A stretch of 64,000 bases of DNA from Choricystis sp. odSpoLacu1 (taxonomy: Eukaryota > Chlorophyta > Trebouxiophyceae): NCBI GenBank assembly GCA_958009055.1, contig OY253653.1, positions 186,001 through 250,000 of the forward strand, in the 5' to 3' direction. Shown piece after piece: positions 1 through 10,343 of this stretch. The notes under the pieces were generated by a model that did not search any database, had not been told where the DNA came from, and worked only from the letters and a program-made list of their open reading frames with translations. Position 1 is the stretch's first letter, and each line of letters starts with the position of its first letter. Both the position numbers and the translations under genes were made by a program.

Positions 1-23
1 ACTTCATTTCTCTCTTTCTCTCT

Positions 24-1446
24 CTACCGCCGCTTGTAGGTGCACGGCTTGAGCTCGGGAAACGGGGGTGGGCGCGCGTGCTTGGCTGGGCCTTCGCCCC
101 CTCCCTTGGCGCTGTGTTTGCGAAACATCAACACAACAAACATGGCGTTGCCCGCGTCCACGCTGACCGAGGCAAACCCCAGGCCGCACACCGCTTTGAC
201 AAAGGGGCGGACGTCGTCTTTGGAGGTGACGGCGGATGACGACGAAGGCAATGGCGCCACAAACCGCGACCGCACTTCCGCGATCCACAGCCACCCCCCC
301 GGCTTGAGCACGCGGGCCGCTTCCGCCAGGGCAGCAGGGTAGTCTGTGCCCATCAACGCCAAGCAAAAGATGGCGGCGTCGGCGGTGGAGGAGGGGAGGG
401 GGGTGCGTGCCATATCACAAGCGATTACTCCCGGGGCCACCGCCACCAAATCCAGCGACGTGACGCGCGCGTGGGCGCACACCGCGGCCGCCAACCCCGC
501 TTCACCACACCCAAAGTCGACGACGCAGGAGCGAGGGGGCAGGGTGCGCACAAAGGCGGTGGCTGCGTCGAGCGGAGACGACGGCCATTTCGCAACTGCC
601 GCGCGGAAGCCGGCATGATACTGCGCAAACAGGTCAGGAGATGCCGCAAACTCGGCCAGGGAGGCCGCCCCGGGGCGGGTGTAGAGGGATTCGTTGAGGG
701 AGCGGAAAGCGCCGGCGGCCAAGCGTTCGCGAAAACGGTCGAGCGTGGGCGTGCGGGAGGGGGCGGTGGGTGGAGGTGCGCTTGTTCTTGTTGTCTTCGC
801 CTCCGCCTCAACCTCCTCCATCGCCTGCTGTTTGAACTTGTTGCGTTTGCCCGGCTTCTTGGGGGGCCGCCGCGCGGGCGGTCCCGACGCGCCCGCGGCG
901 TCCGCGCTCGGCAGCACAACGACTGGCGCGGCGTCCTCGACCGCACGAGCCTTTTTCTTAGCTTTCGCCTTCTCTTTGACTGCCTTGGGCGGGCGGGCGG
1001 GCGCGGGAAGTGGCTCCCGGTGCCCCCCATTTGGCGCGGCGGCCGCATGCCGCGCCGGCGGGGAGGCGGGCGGCGCCGCCAGCGTGGCGGTAGGCGGCGT
1101 GGACAAGTCGGTGGGTTTAGTAGTGGCTGTGTGTGTGTGAGGGAGGGGTGTGCGTCGGGAGTGGGGAGGCGGCCGCCCCCGCTCCACGACGTCGACCCTC
1201 CCTCCCTTCCCACGCACCTCCATCCCGCCGCTTCTTCTGCTTCTTCTCCTTGGTCGGCGGCACGGGTTTTGACCTCTCTTTCCCCAGCACGTCCACCAGC
1301 GACACCACGCCGTCGGCCGCGGCGGCCGCGGCGCGCGCGCGCTTGGCCGCGCGGCGGCCAGGCGGCGGCACAGCGGCCGACCCGTCATCATCGCCGCCCG
1401 GGTAGGCGGGGCCGGCGGCCGCCCAGTCGGTGGGGACGGCAAACAT
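24..1446 (-). CDS. RRP8: Ribosomal RNA-processing protein 8 (rRNA base methyltransferase)
   Basis: Nucleolar SAM-dependent methyltransferase expected to make an N1-methyladenosine in large-subunit rRNA. Two exons, 1218-1446 and 24-1126, join in phase to give 443 residues. The first 200 residues are basic and low-complexity (KKQKKRR, KEKAKAKKKAR), suiting nucleolar targeting. The RRP8 domain spans about 205-410. It shows the family signature FRxLNExLYT (AFRSLNESLYT), then YHxGF and KWP, the SAM-binding VVDFGCGE, the acidic CDMA, the CLALMGTDY segment and RVLKPGGWLWIAEV. A Ser-rich insertion lies between VRSRF and the final DVRPF strand. The ATG at 1446 is the first in frame after splicing. An unspliced open frame extends to 1541 but lacks the conserved N-terminal style. 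Family assignment is firm; the exact methylated adenosine is inferred from yeast and human. Confidence 0.93.
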
Positions 1447-1925
1447 GGTGTGGCACGTGTGTGGGCTAGGTCCCGGCGCTTCTCCCCACACACCAAACAA
1501 AAGGCGGACGCAAGAGTGAAGAGCGAAAAACAGCTCTTCACTTTCTTCGTTTTTCGCGACTCGAGAGAGGTGCGTGTTGTGTGTCGTGCTCCTCACAGAG
1601 CCCCATTGCCACCCGCCCCACCGCCTCACTCTGCGCCCCACAATCCAGACTGTGTCGGCGTGTGTGGCGGTGTGCGTGCGCGCGTGTTTGCCGCGTGTCG
1701 AGAAATGAATCAAGCCGCATTCCGCGCGCGCGCGCGCGCGCGCGTCTGGCGCACATTGCGCCCTCCCTCCCACCTCCCCCACGCCCCCTCCCTCACCCCT
1801 TCCCCCCCACAGACGCATCTTTTACACTACTGAATTCGAAGGTGACGGAAAAAAGGCGAGCCGACGGCCGCCGACTCATCGCATCTGGGCCCACTTTTTC
1901 AAGTGGCCGTTTATTTATCAGAACC
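1447..1925. promoter_or_regulatory. Divergent spacer between RRP8 and MYB
   Basis: 479 bp between the two start codons. It holds an alternating CG tract near 1729-1744 and pyrimidine-rich stretches near 1755-1812. No TATA box or coding signal is convincing. It presumably carries both promoters and 5' UTRs. Confidence 0.5.
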
Positions 1926-3686
1926 ATGCCGATGCCGACCCACGTCAACGGGCGCCCCGTCAAGACGGGCGCCTGGACGCAGGAGGAGGACGACTTGCTG
2001 GCGCTATGGCAGGGGGAGCTGGGGAATCGGTGAGGCTTGGTTGTTGGGGGTTCGGGGGGGAGAGGGTTTTTGGGGCCGAAAACCCTGACAAAAGGCAGAG
2101 GCCTTTTGGGAACCAACCGACTCACGACCCCCAAACCACCCTTCCCTCCCTCCAACACAGCTGGTCCTCCGTCGCCAAGCGCATCCCGGGGCGCACCGGC
2201 CAACAGTGTGCCCAGCGGTGGCGGCACCGGGTCAACCCCACCATCCGCAAAGACAAGTGGACCCCCGCAGAGGATGACGAACTCGCCGCCCTCGTCTCCG
2301 CCCGGGGCCCCGCCTGGGCCGACATCGCGCGCGCCCTGCCGGGGCGCACCGACCATCAGTGCATGGGGAGGTGGCGGCGCCACCTGGACCCCTCTATCCG
2401 CAGGGACGGGTGGAGCTCGGGGGAGGACGCGACGCTGACCGCCCTCGTGACCTCCCTTGGATCGCGGTGGGCGGCGGTCTCTCGCGCCTTTGACGGGCGC
2501 ACCGCCCAACAGTGCCGGGCGCGCTGGTTTCAGTTGGGGGGGGGGCGCGCCGCGCAAGCCGCGCCCGCCGCGCCCGCCGAAAGTGAAGGGGGGGGAGAGA
2601 GCAGGGGCGGAGGCTGCTGCGCCGGCTGCTTCTGCGCCGCCACCGGCTGCCAAGCCCACCACCTCCCTGGCCACCCCCGCCCCGACGCGCGGCAAGGCGC
2701 GCGCGGTGGCGGCCGCGACGGCGGCGCCGCACGCCACCGCCACCCCCAGCTCTGCCGCCCGCCTGGGCGCCCCCACGCCCGCCCCGGCCGGCGCCAACCG
2801 GGCCCCTAGCAGTGGTCGCGGCGGCTCCAAGTCGAGGGCGGGGCGGCGGCGGCCGCCGACGGCGGATGGTGCGCGCGCGACGACGCACGCCGCGCCGCCG
2901 CCGCCCCCGCGTGTCGCGTCCGCACCTCTGCCGCGGCCGCCGGCCGAGGCTGCGCCGCCCGCCACCGCGCTGCTGGCCAAGGGACCAAGGCGGCCGCCAC
3001 CATCTCCGCCGTCACCGCTGTCGTTGACGTGCGTGGAGGAGGGGGGTGGTGGTGGCGGCGGCGGTGGTGAAGGCGATGGCGCCACACCGCGCGAGGCTCA
3101 CGCCCCCGCCCCGCCCGCCACCTCGCCCGCCCTGCTGGACTCGCGGGCGGGCGCCACCACGGTGGCCCGCACCGACGGTGCAGCCGTGCTGCTGGACAGC
3201 GGGGGGCGGGCGGCTCGCAGCGACGCGGCGGGCGGGCCATCGCCGCCGCCGTCGTGGGTGGGTGACGCCGCCGACGCCGCCGCCACCGATGACTATCCCT
3301 GCATGTTTGACCCGCTGCTGTTCCCGCCGCCTCCGTCCGACGGGCGGGCCACCCCGCTGGGGGGGCTGAGGTGGGACGGCGACCGTGCCGGCGGCGGCGA
3401 CGTGTTGTTGACGTTGCTGGCCAGCCCTCGCGATGGGGAAGGCGGCAGCGGTGACTGTACCCACGGCCACCCCACTACCTCTGCCTCCCTGGACCCGCTG
3501 CCCCGCGACGCGGTGGACACGCTGGCGGCGGAGCTGGCGGGTGCGCCCGCGCCCACGGCTGACGCAACCGCCGTGCTGACCCTGGGCGCGGCCGACGGCG
3601 CGTCGTACGAGTCGCCCGCCAAGAAGGCGCGCGTGGGGGGGGCGCGTGTGGGGGGGCGGGCGCGGCGTGCCCTGGGTGGCGCGTGA
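1926..3686 (+). CDS. Three-repeat (R1R2R3) MYB transcription factor; frame break in a G10 run
   Basis: DNA-binding transcription factor. Exon 1 is 1926-2029 and exon 2 is 2161-3686. Three MYB repeats occupy roughly residues 12-165, each with the regularly spaced tryptophans (for example GAWTQEEDDLL, RWSSVAKRIPGRT, KWTPAEDDEL, AWADIARALPGRT, GWSSGEDATL, RWAAVSRAFDGRT). After the third repeat the frame runs into a G10 run at 2536-2545. The repeat frame stops at 2809, while a different frame stays open to 3686 with normal codon bias. Dropping one G joins them into 542 residues. The tail is rich in Pro, Ala and Gly, carries a basic patch near SKSRAGRRR, and has an acidic/hydrophobic stretch DDYPCMFDPLLFPPP that could activate transcription. 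The target genes cannot be read from sequence. Confidence 0.88.
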
Positions 3687-3852
3687 GAGCCCTTTTTATT
3701 TTACCCGAGAACTTGACACTTGCCCCCCCTTTTTTTTTTGACTACCCCAAGAACTTGAAACAATTGACACATTCACACACACGCCTTCTGCCCGTTGTTT
3801 CGGGGGATTTTCGATGCCCCCACGAAACAACGGTGCGGACTCGTGCGGACTC

Positions 3853-3860
3853 TTTATAAA
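3853..3860 (+). promoter_or_regulatory. TATA-like box for the small membrane-protein gene
   Basis: TTTATAAA, 66 bp before the ATG at 3926. It is a rare A/T-rich motif in this GC-rich spacer and at a plausible distance for a short 5' UTR. Assigned from motif and position only. Confidence 0.45.
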
Positions 3861-3925
3861 CACACGGGAAAAAAACCGACTCTCAGTCTCCAAAACCTCC
3901 CGCCTCTCTCTCATACACGCTCATC

Positions 3926-4893
3926 ATGCCGCCCCGCGCCGCCTCCTCTCGCAAGTTCGCCCTCCCCGGCGGCAGCTTTGTCTCCCTGACCACGCTCAAG
4001 CACGCCGCTATCGCGTGGGCTGTAATTCGCGTCCTTTCGTCCGGCTTTTTTGGCCGCGCCGTCACGGCGGCCGCTGCGGGTGCCCTCGCGTACGCGTGCC
4101 GGGCTCTGCCCGGTCTCGTGCCAGGTGAGTGGTTTGTTGTGGGGTGGAGAGGTCGTCGCGAGAGGGAAGGCGGGCCAGCGCTGGGAGGCGACAGGGGCAA
4201 ACAAGCCGGGTCGGCATGCGGACGCATGTGGGCAAAAAACCTGCGACAGCGGCTGGCGCCGGCCTTGTGCCACCCGCCTCCACCTCCCTGAGGCTTTGTT
4301 GCTTTCTCATGCGCGGCAGGGGTGGGTGGGCGGCTGTGGCTGGCTGCGGAACAAGGGGCGGGGGAGCGTGTCGCGCTGAGACGAGGTGACGGGGACGCCG
4401 ACGTTTTAACCCTCAACCTCCCCCTTCCTCTCTCCACACCACACCCACACCACCGTGTTGTGCGTGCTGCACGTGGGTGATGTGGCACGCGACTTAGTTT
4501 TAACCCTCGCCCCCCAAACCCCCTCCCTACTCAGCCCCTTTCGCTGACTCCCTAAAAAAGCTGGACGCCCTCACCGCTGACTCCACCAACCGCCTCTCCC
4601 TGTCCCTGGCGGTGGACGCAATTGGTGCCGCGATTGGTGCTTTCGAGCCGCGCTGGTTGAAAGCCTTTGTCGGGGGCGCGGGCTGGGGCCCCGTCGCCAC
4701 GTTCCTCGTCCAGTTTGTGTACCAGATTCCTCCGCTGACCGCCCTGTCGGCCATGGAAGAATCAGGCTATATCGGATGGGCCCGGGTGGTGCCGACTGCT
4801 ACGATCGGTTGGTTAATGCACCAAAAGTTCATCGACGAAGCTGGCCTGCGGGCTGGGTTGCGCGGGCTGGCGCGCACTGTGGGGCTGGCGTGA
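3926..4893 (+). CDS. Small hydrophobic protein of unknown function
   Basis: Two exons, 3926-4124 and 4535-4893, join in phase to 185 residues. I do not recognise the family. The first 25 residues are basic with hydroxylated residues, then a hydrophobic segment (AAIAWAVIRVLSSGFFG, about 30-46) and an Ala-rich one follow. Exon 2 begins with an amphipathic stretch (FADSLKKLDALT) and continues with a moderately hydrophobic region (VATFLVQFVYQIPPLTAL, about 122-139) and IGWARVVPTATIGWLM. The second exon has conserved-looking aromatic and Gly-Pro positions, so it is likely a genuine protein. Either organelle import or membrane association is possible. The 410-bp intron is among the larger ones here and shows no extra coding signal. 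Confidence 0.7.
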
Positions 4894-6678
4894 GTTGGAG
4901 GGAGGATCGCACGCAAACAGCGCCTCTTTGGTGGTTAAACACACACTTTTGTGTGTGTTTTTATTTTTCCTTTTTTATTTTCCACCCCAAACCACCATAT
5001 TTGGCACACAAACTCTCGCAACTGTGGCGCGCAAGGAGGCCCCAAGCGACACCGCGCTGCGGGCGGGTCGCCATTTTTTCTTTTGTTTTTGATGCAAATA
5101 AAAAACGTCGAAAAAACGAGCGAGTGATTTTTGATCGTTTCGCTTTTCTTTTTTTTGATTTCGGCAGAGGCCAGAGGGGATCAGAACATCGTCTCTCGTT
5201 TTACACGAGCACCAAGCTAAACCAGGACCACTTAGTTTGCGCGCGCGCGGGATCCCGCCCCCGGTTCTCTCTCTCGCACACCACTCGCGTTCCCGCACCT
5301 CCCCCAATACACGTTCCTCTGTACCCCCAACCCCGCCCTCCACTCCACCCCAGCCACCATGCACGACAGGCCACCGGGGATGCCGCGCGCAGCCCCAGAG
5401 TGACAGAAAACGAGACAGAGGCGAAAGAATTTCAAAACCTCGTGTCCTTGTTTTTTCTTCACGTTCTGTGGCGTGCGCGAACAAAACGCCCCCAGCGACG
5501 CCCGACGCGCAGAAGACAAGAGGGGCTAGGATGAGGCAGAGGCGGGGAAAGGGGCAGGAGGGATGGTGGTGGGGAGTGTGTGTGTGTGCGGAAAGGCGGA
5601 AAAAAACGGCGGAAGGAAAAGGAGGCAAGGGGGAGGGGGGCGCACGCACAAAACAGGTGGGGGGTGTCCAGCTGGTTCCCTCGCCGCCGGATGGTGTGTG
5701 TGTGATGGTAGGGCGGTCTCATGGTCAAAGGATCTCGAAATGAAGGAAAAAAGAAAGTCTTTGGAAAGGAACGGAAGCAAGTGATTGAAATGAAAAAAAG
5801 TGTCGTTGGTGGTGGTGGGGGGGGAAACACGAGTGGATGGATCGTCGCATAAGTAAGGCTCTCTCTCTCTCAACTCTCAGGTGTGTGTGTGTGTGTGTGC
5901 GTGTCATCGTGGTTTTGGACCGTCGTCGTCGCGCGACGGCGGGAGGGGAAGACGCGGGGGAGGGCTTGAGCGCGGCGCGCCGCCACAACAGCGGTTTGCC
6001 ACGCCTCGTTGCCACCACACCTCCCCAGCTCTTGCCGCGCAGCGACCCAGGGGGGGGGGGGGGGGGATGGAAGAAAGAAAAAAAGGTGGCGTTGTGTCAA
6101 AAATCATGCGTAGAAACGGGGGGAAACCCCAGAAAAAAAAGAAACGGTGGCGGGAGGGGGGGGCGCCGTGGAGCGCCACCCGCCGCCACCCGCATCGTCG
6201 CGTTGGAAGAAAAAAGAGAGCGTTCCCAAGGGGGGGGGGGGGGGGCTTGTGGTGTATAGCGGGGCCATCGTCGTTCAAAAGATCAAGGAAAAATACTAAC
6301 GAAGAGAAAAAGGGGGGCGGATTTTCATCACGGCACAAGCGCCGCGGTGAGATCTAAAATGGATACGATACGGTAAGGGTCGATTGCGTTTTGGTGGTGT
6401 TGGAGTCAAGGTGGGTGGTGGCCCCACACGCGGGGCGTGGGGAACGAACGGTCAAAATGGAGGGGGCACACAAAAAGGGGTCATCACTCTCTCGTCAGGT
6501 CTCTCTCTCTCTCACGGCTAGGTTGGAAGGAAAAGGAAACCAAACAAACATGGACTGCGCAGAAAAAAACAGATGGCGTGGGTTGGATGCAAAGACCGGC
6601 GCAGCCGAGGGGGGGAAAGCACACACAGAAAAAGGGGCAGAGCGGAAACCAGGCGTCACTCGCCTCACTCTCTCTCTT
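4894..6678. other. Gene-free stretch with long G tracts and simple repeats
   Basis: About 1.8 kb with no frame showing the codon bias of neighbouring genes. It holds an A/T-rich 3' flank near 4940-5160, a (TG)n tract at 5881-5900, a 17-G run at 6050-6066, a 16-G run at 6230-6245 and several shorter G runs. A 14-codon frame starts at 5359 in a good start context (GCCACCATGC) but has no support as a gene. No tRNA or spliceosomal RNA was recognised. Confidence 0.5.
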
Positions 6679-8755
6679 TCACACAATCCTCAGCTTCTTG
6701 CCCTCCCACCCCGGCATCAGGTGCTTGTGCGAGTCAAACATTTCGGTCAACTGCGCACAGAACCGGGCGTGCGTCTCGTCCACCTGCTCTTGGGTGGGGT
6801 TGTCGCACTGGGTGACGGCGACAGGTTCACCCACCACAGACAGAATGTCGTGCCGGTGCGGCAGGGGCGATCCCCCGACTCCGCACCAGAACCCCACCGA
6901 CGCCCGTATGCGGCGGGACAGGCGGGGCAGGCCCACGAAGCGCAGCAGCTGGGAGGAGCCCATGTGGTAGACGGGGAGGAGGGGGGTGCCGGCCTGGATG
7001 GCGACGCGCACAAACCCGCGCCGGGCGGCCAGGTACACCCTCTCATCCCCGTTGCCGCGGGAGGCACCGTGGAAGATGCCGGCCAGCCCCTCGGGGCAGA
7101 TGGCGACGGAGCGGTCGACCAGGAGGCGGCGCACGGTTTTGGCGTCGGCCGAGTGGCAGCCTGAGTGAGGAAAGAAAGGGTTGTATGATGAGACACTGCG
7201 CCCACGAAGACGCCCAATCAACACACACACACACACGCCAACCACTCCCCACCATCTCTCTCTCTCTCTTACCGATCCACGCAAACAGGTGCTTGTAGAA
7301 GGGGACGCGCAGCAGGATGTCGGCCACGACGCACTCGACGCAGGTCGGCATGCCGCCGCCGGGCGTGTCGGTGATGCCGGCGTTGAGCCAGGTGCCCATG
7401 GGGAAGACGGAGTGCGGGGCCTGGTGGAAGGAAAGGAGGCAGAAGGTGAGTGTGTGTGTGTGTTGTTTTCATCGGGCGGTTTTTTCTTTGCCCCTCACCA
7501 GCCCCGCCCAAACACTCACTGCCCCCCCCCCCACGCACAACCCTACACTCACCATCACCACCATGTAGTTCTTGGCCGGGTCCACGTACGGCAGCGTCGG
7601 CACACTCGCGCGCAGCCGGAAGTGCCGCCGCCACGCGTCCCACACGCGCGAGTGCCGAAACTGTTGCGACTTGGACCCCGCCGGCAACGAGGACGCGGCC
7701 GCGATGGTCACCAGGAAAAGGGCGGCGATCGCAGAGCGCAGGAAGAGGGTGGCCAGGAGGGAGAGGCCGATGAGGACGGGGACGGTGGCGGCGAGGCTGT
7801 GGTGTGTGGGTGGTGGGGTGAGGGGGAAGGAAAAATAGGGCGTGAGCCATGGTTGAGTGGTGTGGGGAGGCAGAGGGAAGAGGGGGGGCACAAGGAAGCC
7901 GGACGCTAGCGGCAGTTGGTGGGCACTAGGAGCAGGTGGGCGGAAGGCAGGAGGCAGCGATGGCGCGCGCGCGGTTTTCGCGCGCCAATCGAGCCATGCC
8001 CTCGCCTCTCACGCCCTGCGCCCCTCCTACCCCAACTCCGCACCACTCACCCAAAGAACAACGTCAACGTCACCACTGCCACCAGCCCCTGCGCCCACGT
8101 GTTGGGCACGGCGGGCGGCAGGTCGGCGGGCGCTTGAATTGGAGAGACGCGCGCCCGGTAGGAGATTACGGCCGACCGTCTGTGCACCAGCACGGCGGGC
8201 GGCACGACCTCGGGCTCAGCGCGCACCTCCGCGTCCCCGGGGGCCGAGGCGGAGCGGCGCTCCCCGGTGACGGAGCCGGCAACGGACGAGGCCGCGGACG
8301 ACGCGGGCGACGAGGGCGTCGGCTCCAGCACGGACGTGGGGGTGGCCGGGTGCTTGGCCACGCGGCGGGTGACGATGTCCAGGTTGAACGGGGGACGCTG
8401 GTAGGGGTGGTTGGGGGGGGGGGGGGGGGAGGAGGGGGCGGCGGTTGGCGCGGCGCGGAGCGATTTCGGCGAGACCCCGCGCGCGCCCCGGGCATCGCGC
8501 GGGGGCGCGGCCGCGACGCAACCACCACGCGTGCAGGCGTCGCGCCGCCCGCCGCGGGCGCGCTGAGTTCGCTCACCCGCCCTGGCGTGGGCGGGAGGGC
8601 GGCGATCGGCGGCGCCAGGCGCAATGGCGCGCCAAACCCTGTGGTCCGTCGAACGCAAAGATTGCGCGACGCGCAGACACTCTCACCTTTGCGGGCACGT
8701 CGACCGGGGCAGACGGCGCCGCGCCCGCGTCAGGGGGCGGCGCGTGTGGCGCCAT
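6679..8755 (-). CDS. DGAT2: DGAT2-family acyltransferase, copy A
   Basis: ER-membrane acyl-CoA:diacylglycerol acyltransferase type 2 or a close relative, making triacylglycerol. Five exons (8687-8755, 8051-8397, 7553-7796, 7273-7420, 6679-7160) join in phase to 429 residues. A long N-terminal cytosolic part is followed by two close membrane segments (about 122-172). The active-site block is APHSVFPMG at about 221-229, the plant/algal form of the animal HPHG. PEGLAGIFHG follows near 292, then RRGFVRVAIQAGTPLLPVY, and a C-terminal region typical of the family (VVGEPVAV, NPTQEQVDETHARF). It is divergent from copy B across 143 bp, and copy C lies 1.6 kb beyond. Substrate preference (diacylglycerol, monoacylglycerol or wax alcohol) cannot be decided from sequence. 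Confidence 0.9.
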
Positions 8756-8898
8756 GGCGGGTGTGGCAGGTGGAAAGGCGGGCGTGGGGGGGCGCGCCCG
8801 ACTGGGGAATTTGAGGAAAGGGTGTGAGCGAGACAATTTGCCGCCGACGACCCACCAACAAAAATACGTTTCAATCAACGTCTCCTCCCCGCGGCCCG
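8756..8898. promoter_or_regulatory. 143-bp bidirectional promoter of two DGAT2 genes
   Basis: The start codons of DGAT2 copies A (minus) and B (plus) are only 143 bp apart, so both promoters and both 5' leaders must share this spacer. It contains an A/T-richer core around 8850-8880 and no classical TATA box. Shared control of the two genes is an inference from geometry. Confidence 0.6.
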
Positions 8899-10204
8899 AT
8901 GCCCACCTCTCCCCGCACCACCGTGCACCGCGTCCACCGTGCCTCCTGCGTGGTGGCCGAGCGCAAACCCGGCGTCGCCCCGACCGACCTCACAGACGCC
9001 GACGTGCCGCTCCCCCCGCCCAACGGGCCACTGGGGGAGGCGGTGGCGGCGCTGACCGAGCTGGCGTTGTTCAGGTGTGTGTGTTTGTGTGAGAGAGAGT
9101 GTGTGTGTGTGGATCGCGTGGCTGTGGTTGTTTTTTTTTGAACTCAATCTCCTCTCACTTTTTTCCGTTCCCTCACCAGCGCTTATGTCTGGGTCCCCGC
9201 CCTCCTCCTCACCCTCTTCCTCGCCGCCGCCCGAGGCTCCTGGGGCGCGGGCCTCGCCTTCCTGCTCGCCGCCACGTCGGCCCGCAACCCGTTGCTGGCG
9301 CGGCGGTGGCCAGCCGTCGAACACTCGCGCGTCTTCGACTGTTGGCGCAAGCGCCACCGCTATCGTGTGGTTGTCCCCGCCCGCCCCTACTGCTCCGACA
9401 GAGCCATGTTCAGTCACTTTCCGCACGCCGTGTTCCCCATGGGCTGTTTCATGAGCATGCCGTTGAGGTGAGAGGGGAGGGGAGGGGCGTTTTGTTTTGT
9501 TGTGTGTGGGGCGGTCGAAAGCGAACAGCACGAACAGCACGAAAAGCACACGAAAGGTTGGTGAGCACCACCCGTTCCCCCCCCCCCCCCATCCCCCAAC
9601 ACAGTGGCAACGCCAACTCCGGCGTCCCCGCCCCCCACACCGGCGTCGTGGCGGATGCCCTGCTGGCGGCCCCCGTGGTGGGGCTGCTGTTCCACGCGAT
9701 CGGGTGTTATTCAGCGTCCAAACCCTCGGTCATGACACTGCTCGCGCGCTCGAGCGTGGGCATCATTCCCGAGGGCGTGGCCGGCATATTCAAAGGCGCC
9801 CGCCCCGGGCGGGAGCGCGTGTTCATCAACAGAGGAAAGGCTTCATCAAGGCGGCCATCCAAGCGAAAGGCGTCGACGGGGGCGGCGTCGACCTCGTCCC
9901 CGTCTACCACTTCCACTCCGCCCTGCTGACCCCGCTGTCGCCCGTCTCTGACGCCGTCGCGCGCAAGTTGAGGGCCGCCATCATCTGGCCGGCGGGCGTG
10001 GCGGGGCTGCCCATTCCCCGCGCCAACGAGCCCGTGCTGAGCGTGGTCGGGGAAGCCATCAAAGTGAAGCAGGAAAGCAACCCCAGCCAAGAGACGATCG
10101 ACGCTGTGCACGCCCGCTTTGTCGCCTCCCTGAGGGCCGCGTTTGACGGCCACAAACACTTGGCGGGGCCGGCGTACGCCAAGAAAGAGTTGGAGGTGGT
10201 GTGA
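8899..10204 (+). CDS. DGAT2: DGAT2-family acyltransferase, copy B, with a one-base frameshift
   Basis: Exons 8899-9074, 9180-9467 and 9605-10204. Residues 60-95 hold the hydrophobic membrane segment, and HFPHAVFPMG at about 138-147 is the active-site block with Ala where the relatives have Ser. PEGVAGIFKGARPGRERVFIN follows. Near 9825-9835 the frame is lost and would stop at 9929. The family sequence (RKGFIKAAIQAKG, then VDLVPVYHFHS) resumes one frame over and runs to 10204. Restoring one base would give 354 residues. Unlike most other breaks here, this is a missing base, and it is not in a homopolymer. A micro-intron is unlikely because every GT-AG choice removes conserved residues. The gene is either a recently damaged copy or affected by a sequence error. 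Confidence 0.82.
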
Positions 10205-10343
10205 AGAAGTGCTAGTAGCCTAGTGTTGACAATTGAAAAAAAAAGTGTGTTCTCCCGAAACCCCCTCCCTCTGCCCCCAAAACAGCTGCGTGCGCCGTCA
10301 AAAAACCCGTGCCGTCAAAAAAACTGTGTTGCTTTTTTCCTCT

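Noticed and set aside
4776..5534. A 252-codon plus-strand frame after the small membrane protein
   Set aside because: It overlaps the end of that gene in another frame and then reads A/T-rich flank with Phe/Lys runs; no coding bias.
9790..9840. A micro-intron explaining the DGAT2-B frame change
   Set aside because: The only GT-AG choices are about 14 nt or would remove the conserved GIFKGARPGRERVFIN segment. A missing base fits better.
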